Below the pieces are notes generated by a model that was not told the DNA's origin, searched no databases, and saw only the letters and a list, made by a program, of their open reading frames with translations. DNA of 8,874 bases from positions 1 through 8,874 of the forward strand of contig DASQSZ010000247.1 of assembly GCA_035642125.1 (NCBI GenBank), written 5' to 3'. The position numbers were made by a program, and so were the translations under genes. Below are positions 1 through 6,196 of this stretch, one piece after another. Positions within the stretch are counted from its first letter, which is position 1, and every line of letters begins with the position of its first letter. Origin of the DNA: CALAED01 sp937891035 (GTDB lineage Bacteria > Actinomycetota > Actinomycetes > Streptosporangiales > Streptosporangiaceae).

Positions 1-12
1 GTGGTGTCCTCC

Positions 13-35
13 CTCAGGACATTGAGGACGGCGTG
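13..35 (+). repeat. Left terminal inverted repeat (core) of the IS
   Basis: This 23-base stretch matches the reverse complement of 1283-1305 at 20 of 23 positions, with mismatches at 23, 30 and 31. It contains CTCAGGACAT followed by GAGGAC. It lies upstream of the transposase start and is a likely transposase binding site. Confidence 0.75.
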
Positions 36-36
36 T

Positions 37-53
37 CTCACGTCATAGAGGAC
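37..53 (+). repeat. Second, subterminal copy of the IS end motif
   Basis: Bases 37-53 repeat 13-29 in the same orientation at 14 of 17 positions, with a 24-bp period. With its preceding bases (34-57) it matches the complemented right end, from its TGTCTCA tip inward, at about 19 of 24 positions. It may be a second transposase binding site, or may itself mark the true left tip. Confidence 0.5.
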
Positions 54-75
54 AGCCGGGTCACAGCGTTCGGGG

Positions 76-1269
76 ATGTCGAAGGCCCGGCTTGTTGTCA
101 CTGCCGTCACGGTTGAAAAGCGCCCGGTGAGCGAGGTGGCGCGTACCTATGGGGTCGCCCGATCATGGATCTACACGCTGCTGGCCCGGTACCGGACCGA
201 GGGCGAGGCAGCGTTCGAGCCGCGGTCGCGGCGGCCCAAGACCTCACCGAACGCGATCAGCCCGGATGCGGTCGAGTTGATCATCCGATTGCGTAAGGAA
301 TTGGCCGGCCAAGGCCTGGACGCCGGACCCGACACGATCGCCTGGCACCTGCACCACCATCACCACATCACCGTGTCGCGGGCCACCATCAGCCGGTACC
401 TGACCGCCCACGGCCTGATCGTGCCCGAGCCGAAGAAGCGTCCCAGATCCTCCTACATCCGCTTTGAGGCCAGCCAGCCGAACGAGTGCTGGCAGTCCGA
501 CTTCACCCATTACCCGCTCGCCGACGGCACCGATACCGAGATCCTGTCCTGGCTGGACGACCACTCCCGCTACGCCCTATCGGTGACCGCCTGGTCCGCC
601 GTCACCGGCCCCATCGTGGTCGAGTCCTTCCGCGCCGCCGTCACCGCGTACGGCATCCCGGCATCGACCCTGACCGACAACGGCATGGTGTTCACCACCC
701 GCTTCTCCGGCGGCAAAGGCGGCCGCAACGGCTTCGAACACGAGCTGCGCCGCCTGCACGTGGCCCAGAAGAACTCCCGCCCCAACCACCCCACCACCTG
801 CGGAAAAGTCGAACGGTTCCAGCAGTCGATGAAGAAATGGCTACGCGCCCAGCCCGATCAACCAGCCACCATCGGCGACCTGCAAACCCTGATCGACCAC
901 TTCGTCGAGCTCTACAACCAGCACCGCCCGCACCGGTCGCTACCGCACCGGGCCACCCCCGCCACCACCTACACCGCCCTGCCCAAAGCACTACCCGCCA
1001 GCAGCCGCGACCCAGGCACCCACACCCGCATCCGCCACGACCGCATCGATGACACCGGCGTCGTCACCCTCCGCGTAGCAGGCAAACTCCGCCACATCGG
1101 CATCGGACGAACCCACGCCCGAACCCACATCATCATGCTCATCAACGACCTGCACGTCCGCGTCGTCAACGCCGCCACCGGCGAACTCCTCCGCGAACTA
1201 ACCATCGACCTCACCCGCGACTACCAACCCACCGGCCGACCACCAGGCCCGAAACCGAAAACACCGTGA
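76..1269 (+). CDS. IS481-family DDE transposase
   Basis: This 397-aa protein catalyses cut or copy transposition of the surrounding element. An N-terminal helix-turn-helix (about residues 15-40, SEVARTYGVARSWIYTLLAR) is followed by a second DNA-binding segment (about 60-112). An rve integrase core spans about 135-300. The catalytic triad is visible: Asp142 in WQSDFTH, Asp201 in LTDNG and Glu246 in GKVERFQQ. A C-terminal domain (about 315-385) and a Pro/Lys-rich tail follow. The length and full triad suggest an active enzyme, with no frameshift or internal stop. A run of five His (93-97) sits in the linker before the core. The ATG start at 76 is preceded by a weak GGGG. The stop is 14 bp before the right inverted repeat, as expected for a one-gene IS. 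The family call is secure; activity is inferred. Confidence 0.93.
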   Translation: MSKARLVVTAVTVEKRPVSEVARTYGVARSWIYTLLARYRTEGEAAFEPRSRRPKTSPNAISPDAVELIIRLRKELAGQGLDAGPDTIAWHLHHHHHITVSRATISRYLTAHGLIVPEPKKRPRSSYIRFEASQPNECWQSDFTHYPLADGTDTEILSWLDDHSRYALSVTAWSAVTGPIVVESFRAAVTAYGIPASTLTDNGMVFTTRFSGGKGGRNGFEHELRRLHVAQKNSRPNHPTTCGKVERFQQSMKKWLRAQPDQPATIGDLQTLIDHFVELYNQHRPHRSLPHRATPATTYTALPKALPASSRDPGTHTRIRHDRIDDTGVVTLRVAGKLRHIGIGRTHARTHIIMLINDLHVRVVNAATGELLRELTIDLTRDYQPTGRPPGPKPKTP

Positions 1270-1282
1270 CCCAATGTGGGTT

Positions 1283-1305
1283 CACGGTGTCCTCGATGTC
1301 CTGAG
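1283..1305 (-). repeat. Right terminal inverted repeat (core) of the IS
   Basis: This is the reverse complement partner of 13-35 (20/23 identities). On the minus strand it reads CTCAGGACATCGAGGAC followed by ACCGTG, and is preceded by TGT, the usual tip of IS481-type elements. The tRNA 3' end begins 13 bp further right. Confidence 0.75.
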
Positions 1306-1317
1306 ACATCACATGGG

Positions 1318-1391
<74 letters not shown>

Positions 1392-1436
1392 GGCTGGCGA
1401 TGAGCTTATCGCGCCGGGGCGGGGGCGGCGGAATGG

Positions 1437-1466
1437 ATGACGTAAGGAGCGACTCGTCGGTAGGGT
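1437..1466 (+). promoter_or_regulatory. Putative leaderless promoter of the lipoprotein/MFS operon
   Basis: A -35-like ATGACG (1437-1442), an 18-nt spacer and a TAnnnT-type -10 (TAGGGT, 1461-1466) end 6 nt before the ATG at 1473. Transcription would then start at or within a base or so of the A of the start codon. No Shine-Dalgarno sequence sits at proper distance: the only AAGGAG (1444-1449) is more than 20 nt upstream, between the two boxes. Confidence 0.5.
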
Positions 1467-1472
1467 CCCGCT

Positions 1473-2138
1473 ATGTCGTTGACCTGGGGCCGGGCGCTCG
1501 GTCAGTTCATGCTGGCCGTCGCGCTCGTGACGGGGTGTTCGGGCCGGGAGCCCTTGCCTGAGGGGAAGCAGGTGCTCCAGCAGGCGGCCGCGGCGATGCG
1601 CGGGGTGCAAAGCGCCGGGTTCGCGATCCGGTCCGAGGGGAATCCGCCGATCTCGGTCAAGAGCGCCGACGGGAAGCTGCTCAGGTCCGGGGACGCGGAG
1701 GGGACGCTGCGGCTCGATCAGTCGGGGCAGCAGGTCGAGATGGCGTTCACGCTGGTCGGTGACACGGTGTACTTCAAGGGGGCCACCGGCGGGTACCAGA
1801 AGCTGCCCAGGGCGGCCGTGCTGGCCGTCTATGATCCGTCGGCGATCCTCGACCCGCGGCGCGGGGTGGTGAAGCTGCTGGATTCGGCGGCCGAGCCCAA
1901 GACCGAAGAGCGGGAAAAGGTGGCCGGCCAGGAGTCGCTCCGGGTCAAGGCGACGCTGCCGAAGTCGGTCGTGCCGGCGCTGGTGCCGGGCGTTACGACG
2001 GACGTCGAAGGGCAGCTGTGGGTGGCGGCAAGAGATCACAGGGTGCTGAAGGTGCGGCTGCCGATCCAAAAGGGCGCCGTGACGGTGACATTTTCTGATT
2101 TCAACCAGAATTTCGTGATCACCGCGCCGAAGGGCTGA
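1473..2138 (+). CDS. lprG-like: LprG/LppX-family (LppX_LprAFG) lipoprotein
   Basis: This 221-aa protein has a lipoprotein signal: a hydrophobic stretch (about 9-21) ends in the lipobox VTGC with Cys22. It would be acylated and held on the outer face of the membrane. The mature part (about 25-221) has the LppX_LprAFG pattern: a helix near AAAMRGVQSAGFAIRSEG, an alternating beta-sheet section with FTLVGDTVYFKG, and VEGQLWVAARDHRVLKVRL near the C-terminus. In mycobacteria such proteins carry triacylated lipids in a hydrophobic pocket. Only 6 nt separate its stop from the next gene, a P55-like MFS transporter, matching the mycobacterial lprG-Rv1410c operon order. This supports LprG over LppX or LprA. 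The start is chosen from the signal peptide and the leaderless -10. The family is well supported; the cargo is inferred. Confidence 0.85.
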   Translation: MSLTWGRALGQFMLAVALVTGCSGREPLPEGKQVLQQAAAAMRGVQSAGFAIRSEGNPPISVKSADGKLLRSGDAEGTLRLDQSGQQVEMAFTLVGDTVYFKGATGGYQKLPRAAVLAVYDPSAILDPRRGVVKLLDSAAEPKTEEREKVAGQESLRVKATLPKSVVPALVPGVTTDVEGQLWVAARDHRVLKVRLPIQKGAVTVTFSDFNQNFVITAPKG

Positions 2139-2144
2139 CTCTCC

Positions 2145-3695
2145 GTGCAACGATCCCGCGCCACGGCCATCGGCATCGGCGGTACGGCGGTGTTGCTGGC
2201 GGCCCTGGACGCGTACGTGATCGTCACCATCCTCATCGATGTGGTGGGTGACCTCGGCGTCCCGGTCAACCGTCTGGAACGGGCCACGCCCGTGGTCACC
2301 GGGTTCCTGCTCGGCTACGTGGCGGCGATGCCGCTGCTCGGGCAGCTGTCGGATCGGTTTGGACGCCGGACGGTCATCCATGTTTGTCTCGCCGGCTTCG
2401 CGATCGGGTCGGTGCTGAGCGCGATCGCCGATGGCATCCCGCTGCTCGTCGCCGGCCGCACGCTCCAGGGCATCGCGGGCGGCGCGCTGCTGCCGATCAC
2501 AATGGCGCTCATCAGCGACCTTTGCGACGAACAGCGTCGTCCGCTGGCCCTTGGCGTCGTGGGCGCGGCGCAGGAGCTCGGCAGCGTGCTCGGCCCCTTG
2601 TACGGCGCCGGTCTCGCGGCCATCGTCGGCTGGCGCGGGATCTTCTGGGTCAACGTCCCGCTCGCCGCCTTGGCGATGGCGGCGGTGCAGCGGACCGTAC
2701 CGGCCGGGCGCCGGAGCCGTGACGCTCGCGTCGATGTGGTGGGCGGCCTGATGCTCGCCCTCGCCCTCGGCCTGCTCGTCGCCGGCACCTACAACCCCGA
2801 GCCGGCGACAGCGGCGCTCCCCCGCTGGGGCCTGGCCGGGGTGCTCGCCGGTCTTGTGGCGCTCGCCGCGTTCGCCGCGTGGGAGGCACGTTGGGCGCGC
2901 ACCAGGCTGCTTGACCCGGCCGGCGTACGGCGCGGCCCGCTGTTCGGCGCGCTCGCCGTCAGCCTGTTGTCGGGCGCCGCGCTCATGGTCACTCTCGTCG
3001 ACGTTCAACTGTTCGCGCAGACGCTGCTCGGCAAGTCGGCCGTCGGCGGCGCGCTCGTGCTGGTCCGATTCCTGCTGCCGTTGGCGGCGGCCGCCGTGCT
3101 CGGCGGCTGGCTGGCCCGGCGGATCGGCGATCGCTGGACCGCAGCAGCGGGCCTGACGCTGGCCGCGTCCGGTTATCTGCTCATCGCCGGCTGGCCGGTC
3201 CGCGCGGCGGCGGCCGGCTACGGCCCGCTCCCCCGGATGGACGTCGACCTCGCCCTGACCGGACTCGGGCTCGGTCTTGTCATCGCCCCCGTCGCGTCGG
3301 CGGTGCTGCGCGCCGTACCGGCCGAGCGGCACGGGGTGGCGTCGGCGGCGGTCGTGGTGACCCGGATGATGGGCATGCTGCTCGGCATCGCGAGCCTGTC
3401 GGCCTGGGGCTTCCATCGTTTCCAGACGCTGACCGCGCACCTCGACACCCCGCTGCCGTTTGGCGTGCCGGGCGAGGTGTACCAGCGCCGGCTCGCCGCC
3501 TACAACGCGCTGCTCAAAGAGGCCCTGCACACCCAATACAAGGAGATCTTCTTGATCACGGCGATGCTGTGCGCGCTCGGCGCTGTGGTCGCCCTCGCGC
3601 TCGGCGGCCGTACGGCGGCGGCGACCGGCAACGGAGACGGCGACGGAGATTCGGCGGCGCCACGGACGGCCACCCCATTGCACGACCACGCCTAA
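2145..3695 (+). CDS. P55-like MFS transporter (DHA2/EmrB-QacA type), likely lipid exporter
   Basis: This 516-aa inner-membrane protein has about 14 hydrophobic helices (roughly 12-30 through 466-487). MFS motif A is present in the 2-3 loop (GQLSDRFGRRTV, 66-77), and a motif C-like GSVLGPLYGAG lies at 146-156. Acidic Asp22 in LAALDAYV, Glu144 in GAAQELG and Arg425 in GFHRFQ fall close to charged residues I recall as important in mycobacterial Rv1410c (D22, E147, R426). A long outward segment between the last two helices (about 425-466) also matches that family. Its partner gene encodes an LprG-like lipoprotein 6 nt upstream, so the pair probably moves lipids such as triacylglycerols out of the inner membrane. 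The GTG start at 2145 has an AGGG about 10 nt upstream. The C-terminus is a charged Gly/Asp-rich tail. A drug exporter is the alternative. Confidence 0.87.
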   Translation: MQRSRATAIGIGGTAVLLAALDAYVIVTILIDVVGDLGVPVNRLERATPVVTGFLLGYVAAMPLLGQLSDRFGRRTVIHVCLAGFAIGSVLSAIADGIPLLVAGRTLQGIAGGALLPITMALISDLCDEQRRPLALGVVGAAQELGSVLGPLYGAGLAAIVGWRGIFWVNVPLAALAMAAVQRTVPAGRRSRDARVDVVGGLMLALALGLLVAGTYNPEPATAALPRWGLAGVLAGLVALAAFAAWEARWARTRLLDPAGVRRGPLFGALAVSLLSGAALMVTLVDVQLFAQTLLGKSAVGGALVLVRFLLPLAAAAVLGGWLARRIGDRWTAAAGLTLAASGYLLIAGWPVRAAAAGYGPLPRMDVDLALTGLGLGLVIAPVASAVLRAVPAERHGVASAAVVVTRMMGMLLGIASLSAWGFHRFQTLTAHLDTPLPFGVPGEVYQRRLAAYNALLKEALHTQYKEIFLITAMLCALGAVVALALGGRTAAATGNGDGDGDSAAPRTATPLHDHA

Positions 3696-3758
3696 CGGAA
3701 GATGATCACACCAAGGTAAAGGGCGCTTCTAGACCGGCGGCCGGCGCGTCTCGCACGT

Positions 3759-3787
3759 TTGACTGACGCCCTATGGAGTCGTACCGT
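3759..3787 (+). promoter_or_regulatory. Sigma70-type promoter of the sugar operon
   Basis: A -35 TTGACT (3759-3764), a 17-nt spacer and a -10 TACCGT (3782-3787) form a good actinobacterial housekeeping promoter. The predicted start point falls at about 3794, inside the palindromic operator. The leader would be about 60 nt to the ATG at 3855. The rest of the 159-bp intergenic stretch (3696-3758) shows no clear terminator, only a GC-rich CCGGCGGCCGG palindrome-like patch near 3734. Confidence 0.6.
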
Positions 3788-3792
3788 GGTTT

Positions 3793-3806
3793 GGAAAGCG
3801 CTTTCC
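3793..3806. promoter_or_regulatory. LacI-family-type operator palindrome
   Basis: GGAAAGCGCTTTCC is a perfect 14-bp palindrome with a central CG flanked by AAAG/CTTT, the standard look of LacI/GalR-family operators. It starts 5 bp after the -10 box, overlapping the expected transcription start, a position that blocks initiation. The regulator gene is not in the window. The site supports sugar-responsive control of the three genes that follow. Confidence 0.75.
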
Positions 3807-3854
3807 CCGCCCCTGCTCCGGCAGTGCACTCAGAGAGGTGAGGAGACACCCCCG

Positions 3855-5000
3855 ATGAGCACAGACACGCTCGGCGTGGTGATGAACGGCGTCACGGGCC
3901 GGATGGGGCACCGCCAGCATCTCGTCCGATCGGTGCTGGCGATCAACCAAGAGGGCGGCGCCCCGTTGACGAACGGCCGCCGTGTCCGCCTGCGCCCAGT
4001 CCTGGTCGGCCGCAGCGAGGCCAAGCTGCGCGACCTCGCAGCGCGCTATGAGGTGGCCGACTGGACCACCGATCTGTCCCGGGCGCTCGCCGACGACGCG
4101 AACGTGATCTACTTCGACTCCCAAGTGACCCAGGCGAGGGTGCCCGCGGTCACCCAGGCGATCGAGGCCGGTAAGCACGTCTACGTGGAAAAGCCCACCG
4201 CCGGGACCCTTGACGACGCCGTCATCCTCGCCAAGAGCGCGCAGGCGGCCGGAGTCAAGAACGGCGTCGTGCAGGACAAGCTCTTCCTGCCCGGCCTGCT
4301 CAAGCTCAAGCGGCTGATCGACGGCGGTTTCTTCGGGCGAATCCTGTCGGTGCGCGGCGAGTTCGGCTACTGGGTCTTCGAGGGCGACTGGCAGCCGGCG
4401 CAGCGTCCGTCGTGGAACTACCGGGCCGAGGACGGCGGTGGCATCGTGCTCGACATGTTCCCGCACTGGGCGTACATCATGGAAAGCCTCTTCGGCCGGA
4501 TCGAGGCCGTCACCGCGCGCGCCGTCACGCACGTGCCGTACCGCGTCGACGAGAACGGTGAGGGCTACGACGCCACCGCCGACGACGCCGCGTACGGCAT
4601 CTTCGAGCTGGCCGGCGGGATCATCGCACAGATCAATTCCTCCTGGTGCGTGCGGGTCAACCGGGACGAGCTTGTGGAGTTCCAGGTCGACGGCACCGAG
4701 GGCAGCGCCGTCGCCGGGCTGCGGGGCTGTCGCGTCCAGCATCGCGGAGCCACCCCGAAGCCGGTGTGGAACCCGGACGTACCGGCCACCGAGCGCTTCC
4801 GCGAGCAGTGGCTGGAAGTGCCGGACAACGGCCAGTTCGACAACGGCTTCAAGGTGCAGTGGGAGCGGTTCATCCGGCACGTGGTCGAGGACGCGCCGTT
4901 CCCCTACGACCTGGCCTCGGGGGCGCGCGGCGTGCAACTGGCCGAGCTCGGCCTGCGCTCGTCGGCCGAGGGCCGCCGCGTGGAGGTGCCGCAGCTGTGA
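3855..5000 (+). CDS. Gfo/Idh/MocA-family NAD(P)-dependent oxidoreductase
   Basis: This 381-aa protein is predicted to oxidise a sugar, polyol or keto-sugar derivative in the cytoplasm. The N-terminal Rossmann domain (about 5-130) holds the nucleotide loop NGVTGRMG (11-18) and the family hallmark EKP (112-114, in HVYVEKPTAG). The C-terminal alpha/beta domain carries the likely catalytic pair Asp200 and His204 in GGGIVLDMFPHW. The nucleotide loop is GxxGxxG, closer in look to DapB than to the usual GxGxxG. VGRSEAK after strand 2 lacks the acidic residue typical of strict NAD enzymes, so NADP use is possible. The ATG at 3855 is chosen because AGGAG (3841-3845) lies 9 nt upstream. The upstream in-frame TTG at 3759 is the -35 box and would put the operator inside the gene. 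It is the first gene of the operon. The substrate is unknown. Confidence 0.88.
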   Translation: MSTDTLGVVMNGVTGRMGHRQHLVRSVLAINQEGGAPLTNGRRVRLRPVLVGRSEAKLRDLAARYEVADWTTDLSRALADDANVIYFDSQVTQARVPAVTQAIEAGKHVYVEKPTAGTLDDAVILAKSAQAAGVKNGVVQDKLFLPGLLKLKRLIDGGFFGRILSVRGEFGYWVFEGDWQPAQRPSWNYRAEDGGGIVLDMFPHWAYIMESLFGRIEAVTARAVTHVPYRVDENGEGYDATADDAAYGIFELAGGIIAQINSSWCVRVNRDELVEFQVDGTEGSAVAGLRGCRVQHRGATPKPVWNPDVPATERFREQWLEVPDNGQFDNGFKVQWERFIRHVVEDAPFPYDLASGARGVQLAELGLRSSAEGRRVEVPQL

Positions 5001-6196
5001 AGATCACACTGCCGACGGCAACCGGCCGGCTCGAGTCGTATGAGCTCCTCGGTCCCCGGGCCCAGGCGACCGGGGCGCGGCCGCACCAGCCGCACCGGCA
5101 GCATCGGCCGCCGGCGAGCCGGGTCGCCTATGCCGCCGCGCACGTCGTGGCCGACCCCCTCGCCGACAACACGCCGGGTGCGCCCGCCGCCATCGACTGG
5201 GACGCGACGCTGCGGTTCCGTCGCCATCTGTGGTCGTACGGGCTGCGCGTGGCCGACGCCATGGACACCGCGCAGCGCAACATGGGGCTCGACTGGCCCG
5301 CCACCCGCGAGCTCATCCAGCGCAGCGCCGCCGAGGCGAAGGCATACGGCGACGACTCGGCCGAGCTGATCGCCTGCGGCGCCGGCACCGACCACCTGCC
5401 CCCGGCCGCCGCCCGCTACTCTCTCGACGAGATCGTGGCCGCCTACACGGACCAGGCCGAGGTCGTCAGCGACGCCGGCGCGACCGTGATCCTCATGGCC
5501 AGCCGGCAGCTGGCCGCCGCGGCCGACGGTCCAGACGACTACCACACGGTGTACGGCGAGTTGCTGCGCCAGGCGGACCGGCCGGTGATCTTGCACTGGC
5601 TGGGCGAGATGTTCGACCCGCACCTCGCGGGTTACTGGGGATCGCGGGACATCACGACCGCCACGGCGGCCTTGCTCGACATGATCCGCGACCACGCCGC
5701 GAAGATCGACGGGGTCAAGGTGTCGTTGCTCGACGCCGACCACGAGGTGCGGCTGCGCGCCGCCCTGCCCGCCGGCGTACGGCTGTACACGGGAGACGAC
5801 TTCAACTACCCGTCGCTGATCTCGTCGGGCAGCGACGCGCTCTTGGGCATCTTCGACGCGATCGCGCCGGCCGCGGCGGCGGCGCTCGCGGCGCTCGACG
5901 CCAACGACGAGGAGGCGTACGAAGCGATCTTCGGCCCGACGGTGGCGTTGGCGCGGAAGATCTTCGAAGCCCCGACCTTTCACTACAAGACCGGCCTCGT
6001 CTTCCTCTCCTGGCTCGCGGGCCATCAGGACGCGTTCGTGATGGTGAACGGCGCGCAGGCGGCCAGGTCGCTGCCCCACCTGGCCGACGTGCTCCGGCTC
6101 GCCGACGCCGCCGGCCTGCTGCCCGACCCGGAGCTGGCCGCGGGGCGGATGCGGTCCCTGCTGTCGGTGTACGGAGTGGACGGAGTGGACGCGTGA
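4997..6196 (+). CDS. DUF993 protein, DapA/aldolase-like TIM barrel
   Basis: This 399-aa protein belongs to DUF993, often labelled dihydrodipicolinate synthase family. Recognisable blocks are SRVAYAAAHVVADPLADN (41-58), IDWDATLRFRRHLWSYGL (66-83), MDTAQRNMGLDW (89-100), GAGTDHL (128-134), RPVILHWLGEMFDPHL (195-210) and DGVKVSLLDADHE (238-250). Lys241 sits where DapA-type enzymes carry the Schiff-base lysine, so a lysine-dependent aldolase, lyase or dehydratase role is likely but unproven. The start is GTG at 4997, overlapping the previous stop as GTGA, with GGAGG at 4982-4986. The reading frame stays open far upstream, but that part is the mirror of the dehydrogenase gene. Residues 18-40 form a His/Arg/Pro/Gln-rich stretch before the first conserved block and look less constrained. 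The family is secure; the reaction is not known to me. Confidence 0.85.
   Translation: MKITLPTATGRLESYELLGPRAQATGARPHQPHRQHRPPASRVAYAAAHVVADPLADNTPGAPAAIDWDATLRFRRHLWSYGLRVADAMDTAQRNMGLDWPATRELIQRSAAEAKAYGDDSAELIACGAGTDHLPPAAARYSLDEIVAAYTDQAEVVSDAGATVILMASRQLAAAADGPDDYHTVYGELLRQADRPVILHWLGEMFDPHLAGYWGSRDITTATAALLDMIRDHAAKIDGVKVSLLDADHEVRLRAALPAGVRLYTGDDFNYPSLISSGSDALLGIFDAIAPAAAAALAALDANDEEAYEAIFGPTVALARKIFEAPTFHYKTGLVFLSWLAGHQDAFVMVNGAQAARSLPHLADVLRLADAAGLLPDPELAAGRMRSLLSVYGVDGVDA
6172..6189 (+). repeat. Tandem 9-bp repeat duplicating a ribosome binding site
   Basis: CGGAGTGGA occurs twice in a row at the 3' end of the DUF993 gene, encoding GVDGVD. Each copy contains GGAG. The second (6182-6185) lies 7 nt before the GTG start of the next gene and the first (6173-6176) 16 nt before it, so only the second is ideally spaced. 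Confidence 0.7.

Larger units (their letters stand above)
1..1312 (+). mobile_element. IS481-family insertion sequence, apparently intact
   Basis: A single full-length DDE transposase gene is flanked by imperfect terminal inverted repeats, the best-matching parts being 13-35 and 1283-1305. Outside these cores, 1-7 (GTGGTGT) matches the complement of 1306-1312 (GTGATGT) at 6 of 7 bases, so the element may extend to about 1 and 1312. On the left, five extra bases (8-12) separate this outer stretch from the core. An alternative right tip is 1308, where the complement starts TGTCTC. The exact left tip is uncertain and could lie just outside the window. No target-site duplication can be judged because the left flank is missing. 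There is one gene only, with no passenger genes. The right end lies about 6-10 bp from the 3' end of a tRNA gene. Confidence 0.8.

Noticed and set aside
346..366. His codon run in the transposase resembling an affinity tag.
   Set aside because: It is five His within a natural linker containing flanking His codons, not an engineered tag.
486..1052. A 188-codon Arg/Pro-rich frame inside the transposase gene, considered as a programmed-frameshift product.
   Set aside because: IS481 elements use a single transposase frame. No slippery A-run is seen, and the main frame is complete with all DDE residues.
3759..3854. N-terminal extension of the dehydrogenase from a TTG at 3759.
   Set aside because: The TTG belongs to the -35 box and the extension would encode the operator. 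A proper ribosome binding site precedes the ATG at 3855, and the Rossmann strand begins right after it.
4646..4996. Upstream open part of the DUF993 frame.
   Set aside because: It is out of frame with the dehydrogenase and Arg/Gly-rich. The coupled GTG at 4997 has an ideal GGAGG.
5230..6192. Upstream open part of the isomerase frame.
   Set aside because: It is a shadow of the DUF993 gene and Arg/Gly-rich. The PF01261 fold starts just after the GTG at 6193.
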